Source of the DNA: Alphaproteobacteria bacterium
Lineage (GTDB): Bacteria > Pseudomonadota > Alphaproteobacteria > M2410
Length of the DNA: 10,040 nucleotides
Assembly (NCBI GenBank): GCA_021774955.1
Contig: JAJFIN010000048.1
Span: forward strand, 1-10,040
Direction: 5' to 3'
Shown: piece after piece, positions 6,833 through 10,040 of the stretch
Layout: the number at the start of each line of letters is the position of its first letter
Position numbering within the stretch: position 1 is the stretch's first letter
Notes under the pieces: model-generated
What the model was told of the DNA's origin: nothing
Seen by the model: only the letters and a program-made list of their open reading frames with translations
Database searches by the model: none
Made by a program: the position numbers and the translations under genes

Positions 6833-6884
6833 ACACAAGTCGTGGCGGGTTTGTTTGCGATTGCGAAAAGAATTGGCTAAGGTC

Positions 6885-6923
6885 TTCCCGAAATTTGAGC
6901 AGAAATTTTGTCTGCTTGACCGC
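6885..6923 (+). repeat. Imperfect copy of panB 5' coding sequence in the panB leader
   Basis: Two blocks here recur in order inside panB. TTCCCGAAATTTGAGC (6885-6900) matches 6986-7001 at 13 of 16 bases, and TTGTCTGCTTGACCGC (6908-6923) matches 7022-7037 at 15 of 16. The copies are offset by 101 and 114 bp, so a 13-base length difference separates the blocks. In one frame the second block reads VCLTA, as in PanB. It could be the trace of an old partial tandem duplication, or coincidence. Confidence 0.35.
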
Positions 6924-6951
6924 ATTGCCCTTAAAATAGAGGGGAAAAGCC

Positions 6952-7773
6952 ATGTCGAAACCAACAAGCGTTCGACGCATTACCGTTCCCAAAATTCGCG
7001 CCAGAAAAAATTCTGAGCCCATTGTCTGCCTGACCGCTCATTCAGCTCCAATGGCCAAAGCAATGGATAAACATACCGACCTCATATTGGTTGGTGACAG
7101 CCTTGCGATGGTCGTCCATGGCATGGATACGACAATTGGTATTACGCTTGACCATATGATCATGCATACGCAAGCGGTCATGAGAGGGTCTGAACACGCA
7201 TTAGTCGTGATGGATTTGCCATTTGGCTCTTATGAGGAAAGCCCACAAACGGCCTATCGAAATTCAGCACGGGCATTGATGGAAACCGGCTGTACCGCTG
7301 TGAAGCTCGAAGGTGGCATTGAGATGGCAGAAACTATCCGTTATCTCGTGAAGCGTGGCATTCCAGTGATGGCGCATATCGGTCTACAACCTCAATCGGT
7401 GCAAATCAGTGGCGGCTTTTCAGCAAAGGGGCGCCGATACGATGATTGGCCAGCCTTCGAGGCTGATGCGAAAGCCGTTGAAGAAGCCGGTGCCTTTTGT
7501 GTGGTTCTGGAGGGGATGGCAGAACCTTTGGCGGCAAAAATCACCAAACTCATCGATATTCCAACCATTGGTATTGGCGCATCATGCCAATGCGACGGCC
7601 AAATCTTAGTAACTGATGATTTGCTTGGCCTTTCGCCGCGGATCCCAAGCTTTGTGAAACAATATGCTCAATTGGGAAATACGATAGAAGAAGCCGTTGA
7701 AGCTTATGCTAAAGATGTGCGTTCGCGTAATTTCCCTGGACCTGAGCATATCTATGCCATGAAGGCGAGTTGA
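6952..7773 (+). CDS. panB: 3-methyl-2-oxobutanoate hydroxymethyltransferase (ketopantoate hydroxymethyltransferase)
   Basis: PanB transfers a hydroxymethyl group from 5,10-methylene-tetrahydrofolate to 2-oxoisovalerate, the first committed step to pantothenate and coenzyme A; it is a cytosolic Mg2+-dependent (beta/alpha)8 enzyme. The product has 273 residues, about the usual 265-280. Metal ligands are Asp49 in LVGDSLAMV and Asp88 in VMDLPFGSY, with Glu120 in AVKLEGG; Glu187 in VVLEGM is the expected catalytic acid/base. The family block IPTIGIGAS-CDGQILV is present. Start ATG has AGAGGGG (6938-6944) 7 nt upstream. It has 276 bp of upstream spacer and no panC next to it, so it appears to be its own transcription unit or the head of one including the next two genes, which begin 160 bp later. 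Confidence 0.97.
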   Translation: MSKPTSVRRITVPKIRARKNSEPIVCLTAHSAPMAKAMDKHTDLILVGDSLAMVVHGMDTTIGITLDHMIMHTQAVMRGSEHALVVMDLPFGSYEESPQTAYRNSARALMETGCTAVKLEGGIEMAETIRYLVKRGIPVMAHIGLQPQSVQISGGFSAKGRRYDDWPAFEADAKAVEEAGAFCVVLEGMAEPLAAKITKLIDIPTIGIGASCQCDGQILVTDDLLGLSPRIPSFVKQYAQLGNTIEEAVEAYAKDVRSRNFPGPEHIYAMKAS

Positions 7774-7933
7774 ACAGATAGCAGCAAAACTGCCTCGGTA
7801 AGCCTTTCGTTCCATTGCACAATTCATGACGTCCCTGTATGGTTTGCGCCGGTTTTGGGGATGTAATTATCAACCACGTGCGATAAGAAGTACGGCTGGC
7901 CGGTAGTCGCCTGCTTCACGATAGGAGTGTTAA

Positions 7934-8707
7934 TTGGCAGATATATTTCGCGAGGTGGAAGAGGATCTCCGCCACGACAAGCTGAGGGAAGTTTGGGACA
8001 AATATGGCACGTCGTTCATAGGAAGCGTCGGCGGCGCCATCGTCATCATTGCCGCATTCATATTTTACCAGAACTACCAAGAAAATAAGCGCTTACAAGA
8101 TTCAGACGCCTTTGACGCTGCCGTTAAGCAAATGCAAGACGGCCAAATAGCAGAAGCAGCCGCCAGTTTTGATGCGCTCGCTGGGAAGGCAACCGGTGGT
8201 TACCGGATTCTTGCCCGGTTTCAGCAAGCTGCCGCATTGAGTGCCTCCGGCGATGTGGCTGGTGCTGTTGATATTTATGATCAACTTTCTGCTGGTGGCA
8301 GCGCCAATGAATTATTTGCTGACTTGGCCCAGATTAAAGCAGCATGGCTTCTTGTTGAAACAGCAAGTGCGGATGATATCCAAACGCGCATGGCTCCACT
8401 TGCGACTGACACCAATACATGGAGACATACAGCAAAAGAGCTCATCGCATATGCTGCTTATCGTTCCGGCGATCTCGACACCGCTCGAACCAGTTATCTG
8501 GAACTTTTCATAGACCAAAGCGCACCGCAAACCACGAGGGCCCGGGCTCAACAATTGTTGCAATTGATAGGAGCGCCCGAACCACCCGCGATTACCGATG
8601 AGACGGAAATTGCTGGTGAAACCGAAATCACACCAGACACACAAGAACAACCGGGCGTAAATGAGCCTGCCGTCACTTCAAATGAAGATGCGGCTGAAAC
8701 CGAATAA
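7934..8707 (+). CDS. Membrane-anchored tetratricopeptide-like protein (YfgM-like, TPR_21 type)
   Basis: The start is TTG at 7934, with AGGAG (7923-7927) 6 nt upstream; the product has 257 residues. An acidic cytoplasmic segment MADIFREVEEDLRHDKLREVWDKYG is followed by one membrane helix (about 27-46, GSVGGAIVIIAAFIFY), then a helical periplasmic domain (50-210) rich in Ala pairs of TPR type, for example GQIAEAAASFDALA and GDLDTARTSYLELF. The same topology occurs in YfgM, a periplasmic partner of the SecYEG translocon and chaperones in E. coli. The final 45 residues are an acidic, Thr/Glu/Pro-rich low-complexity tail with ETEI repeated. bamB begins 27 bp after the stop, matching the yfgM-bamB order of other proteobacteria. 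Function in this organism is inferred from fold and context. Confidence 0.85.
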   Translation: MADIFREVEEDLRHDKLREVWDKYGTSFIGSVGGAIVIIAAFIFYQNYQENKRLQDSDAFDAAVKQMQDGQIAEAAASFDALAGKATGGYRILARFQQAAALSASGDVAGAVDIYDQLSAGGSANELFADLAQIKAAWLLVETASADDIQTRMAPLATDTNTWRHTAKELIAYAAYRSGDLDTARTSYLELFIDQSAPQTTRARAQQLLQLIGAPEPPAITDETEIAGETEITPDTQEQPGVNEPAVTSNEDAAETE

Positions 8708-8734
8708 TTTCGTTTTGATATGAGGAGTCTAAGA

Positions 8735-10040
8735 ATGGTTTTGGATCGACAAAAGACGCAGCAATCTCCGATTGCGTCGATGGTGATCTTAACACTTTGT
8801 GCCGCCCTCATATCGGGTTGTTCAATTCTGCCCAAACGGGGCAGCGATAAGCCAAAAGAAGTTGTCGGTGGTGAACGTATTTCGATTTTGCGTCTTGAGG
8901 AAAACTTAGAAGCAGATTCACAGATCGCAAATCTGCCAATCGAGTTACCTAAGCCAATCCGCAATGAAGAATGGGCGCAGCCGGGTGGGAACACCACTCA
9001 CTCAATGCAACACCTTTATGCCAAGAACGACCTGAAGGTAAAATGGCGCTCGTCAATCGGTAAAGGGACAACTAAAACCACACGCCTCACGGCCAGCCCA
9101 ATCATTGCGGCCGGCAAACTATTTGCTTTGGATTCACGGACCCATGTCACAGCTCTTGATGCGAAAACAGGTAAACGTTTGTGGCGGACAAATTTAACGC
9201 CAAAACGCGAAAAGGCTGCGGTCGGATTCGGTGGAGGGCTCACTTACGATCTCGGTAAGCTTTTTGTTGCAACGGGTTTTGGTGATGTTATTGCGTTGGA
9301 TCCAGATAGCGGTGCTGAGATTTGGCGGAAGAATTTCGGCGTGCCGTTTCGCACCGCGCCGACAGCTGCTGCTGCAAAAATTTTTGTAACAACGGTCGAC
9401 AGTCAGTTACATGCAATCTCGCAGCTTGATGGCAAGCGCATTTGGTCTCATCGGGCAATTGCGGAATCGGCTTCTATCTTGGTCGACACAAGTGCTGCGG
9501 TCTTAGATGACATTGTTATCGCGCCTTTTGCCTCCGGCGAGTTGGTGGCGCTCAGAGTCCAAAACGGCAATCAAGCGTGGGCGGATTCCCTCACAAAAAC
9601 CGGTCGTGTGACCGCGCTTTCTGATCTTAGTGCCATCGCTGCCCGGCCAGTTGTCGACAACGGTCGTGTTATAGCGGTGAGCCATTCTGGACGGATGGCA
9701 TCTATTGATATTCGTTCCGGTGAACGTGTGTGGGATATTAACCTAGCAAGCATTCAAACGCCGTGGGTGGCGGGCCGTTTTGTTTATGCAGTAACAACTG
9801 ACGCTGAACTCGTTTGCATTTCACGACGAGATGGTCGGGTACGTTGGGTCAAACAATTGCCGCAGTACAAAAATGAAAAACGCAAAAAAGGTGGGATCGA
9901 ATGGACCGGTCCGCTTCTCGCTGGTAACAAGCTCTACTTATTTTCTTCACAAGGAAGAATGATAACCGCTTCGCCTTTTAATGGTCGGATTAGCGGTGAT
10001 CGAAAAATGGGTAAAGGTACGTATGTAGCCCCGATCCTCG
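8735..10040 (+). CDS. bamB: Outer-membrane assembly lipoprotein BamB, PQQ-type beta-propeller, partial (3' end outside window)
   Basis: I translated this by hand from ATG 8735; the frame is open to the window edge (435 codons), so only the C-terminus is missing. AGGAG (8723-8727) lies 7 nt before the start. The N-terminus is a lipoprotein signal: a hydrophobic stretch (12-26) and lipobox LISGC with lipidated Cys29 followed by Ser, compatible with outer-membrane sorting. The rest is a beta-propeller with repeated PQQ-like blades ending in G-x-x-x-W, such as ALDAKTGKRLW, ALDPDSGAEIW, AISQLDGKRIW, SIDIRSGERVW and CISRRDGRVRW. BamB is the scaffold that helps BamA fold outer-membrane proteins. A YfgM-like gene precedes it by 27 bp, supporting BamB over quinoprotein dehydrogenases of the same fold, which also lack this lipobox. 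Confidence 0.92.
   Translation, partial: MVLDRQKTQQSPIASMVILTLCAALISGCSILPKRGSDKPKEVVGGERISILRLEENLEADSQIANLPIELPKPIRNEEWAQPGGNTTHSMQHLYAKNDLKVKWRSSIGKGTTKTTRLTASPIIAAGKLFALDSRTHVTALDAKTGKRLWRTNLTPKREKAAVGFGGGLTYDLGKLFVATGFGDVIALDPDSGAEIWRKNFGVPFRTAPTAAAAKIFVTTVDSQLHAISQLDGKRIWSHRAIAESASILVDTSAAVLDDIVIAPFASGELVALRVQNGNQAWADSLTKTGRVTALSDLSAIAARPVVDNGRVIAVSHSGRMASIDIRSGERVWDINLASIQTPWVAGRFVYAVTTDAELVCISRRDGRVRWVKQLPQYKNEKRKKGGIEWTGPLLAGNKLYLFSSQGRMITASPFNGRISGDRKMGKGTYVAPIL

Larger units (their letters stand above)
6676..6951 (+). other. panB upstream region
   Basis: This 276-bp stretch holds no convincing gene. Visible structure: a CCTTAAGG palindrome just after the small ORF (6680-6687); a 6-bp hairpin TTTCGC/GCGAAA (6703-6708 with 6715-6720) without a T-run; a GGACA/TGTCC dyad (6769-6773 with 6780-6784) flanking CACGTG (6772-6777); and the repeats described separately. 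I found no well-spaced -35/-10 pair: TTGACC (6916-6921) is followed by TAAAAT only 10 bp later. Confidence 0.4.

Noticed and set aside
6817..6833. Possible CtrA box in the panB upstream region (two TTAA motifs)
   Set aside because: The motifs are 9 bp apart instead of 7.
6733..6939. 68-codon open frame upstream of panB
   Set aside because: It starts without a Shine-Dalgarno at an unlikely start codon and has no domain; its VCLTA stretch reflects the panB-like repeat rather than a gene.
7828..7908. 26-codon open frame MTSLYGLRRFWG... between panB and the YfgM-like gene
   Set aside because: No Shine-Dalgarno, no recognisable features, and it ends before the next gene; most likely chance.

Overview
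This window looks like core chromosome of an alphaproteobacterium of moderate GC content (about half G+C by eye). The evidence is the guaB / rsmB / guaA neighbourhood, the alphaproteobacterial form of the RsmB motif I, a TPR/YfgM-like gene followed by bamB, and a perfect CtrA-type TTAA-N7-TTAAC site. A marine relative of the Caulobacterales/Hyphomonadaceae would fit, but that is inference. I saw no mobile element, CRISPR array, tRNA or rRNA.

Layout. 1-800 (minus): 5' part of a bile acid:sodium symporter family (BASS) gene, cut by the window edge; it diverges from guaB. 897-2357 (plus): guaB, IMP dehydrogenase. 2404-3693 (plus): RsmB-type rRNA m5C methyltransferase, 46 bp behind guaB. 3745-4395 (minus): glutathione S-transferase family gene with its own strong Shine-Dalgarno and a classical intrinsic terminator abutting the rsmB stop codon. 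4686-6236 (plus): guaA, GMP synthase, probably with a TTG start. 6475-6675 (plus): a 66-residue charged helical protein, possibly DUF465/YdcH-like, behind a putative CtrA-controlled promoter and a leader with inverted repeats. 6952-7773 (plus): panB. 7934-8707 (plus): membrane-anchored TPR protein (YfgM/Anc-like). 8735 to the edge (plus): lipoprotein BamB, truncated by the window.

How the genes work together. GuaB and GuaA carry out the two steps from IMP to GMP and are about 2.3 kb apart, separated by rsmB and the inverted GST gene. PanB makes ketopantoate for coenzyme A; no panC is adjacent. The last two genes form an apparent operon for envelope protein folding and outer-membrane protein assembly; in many proteobacteria der (engA) follows next, just outside this window.

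Nothing here amounts to an obviously new multi-gene system. The most interesting material is intergenic: the CtrA box and inverted-repeat leader before the small ORF (6298-6455), a GC-rich inverted repeat bracketing the rsmB start codon (2362-2415), a 13-bp direct repeat two helical turns apart upstream of panB (6799-6832), and a short imperfect copy of panB 5' coding sequence in the panB leader (6885-6923). None of these was tested computationally.
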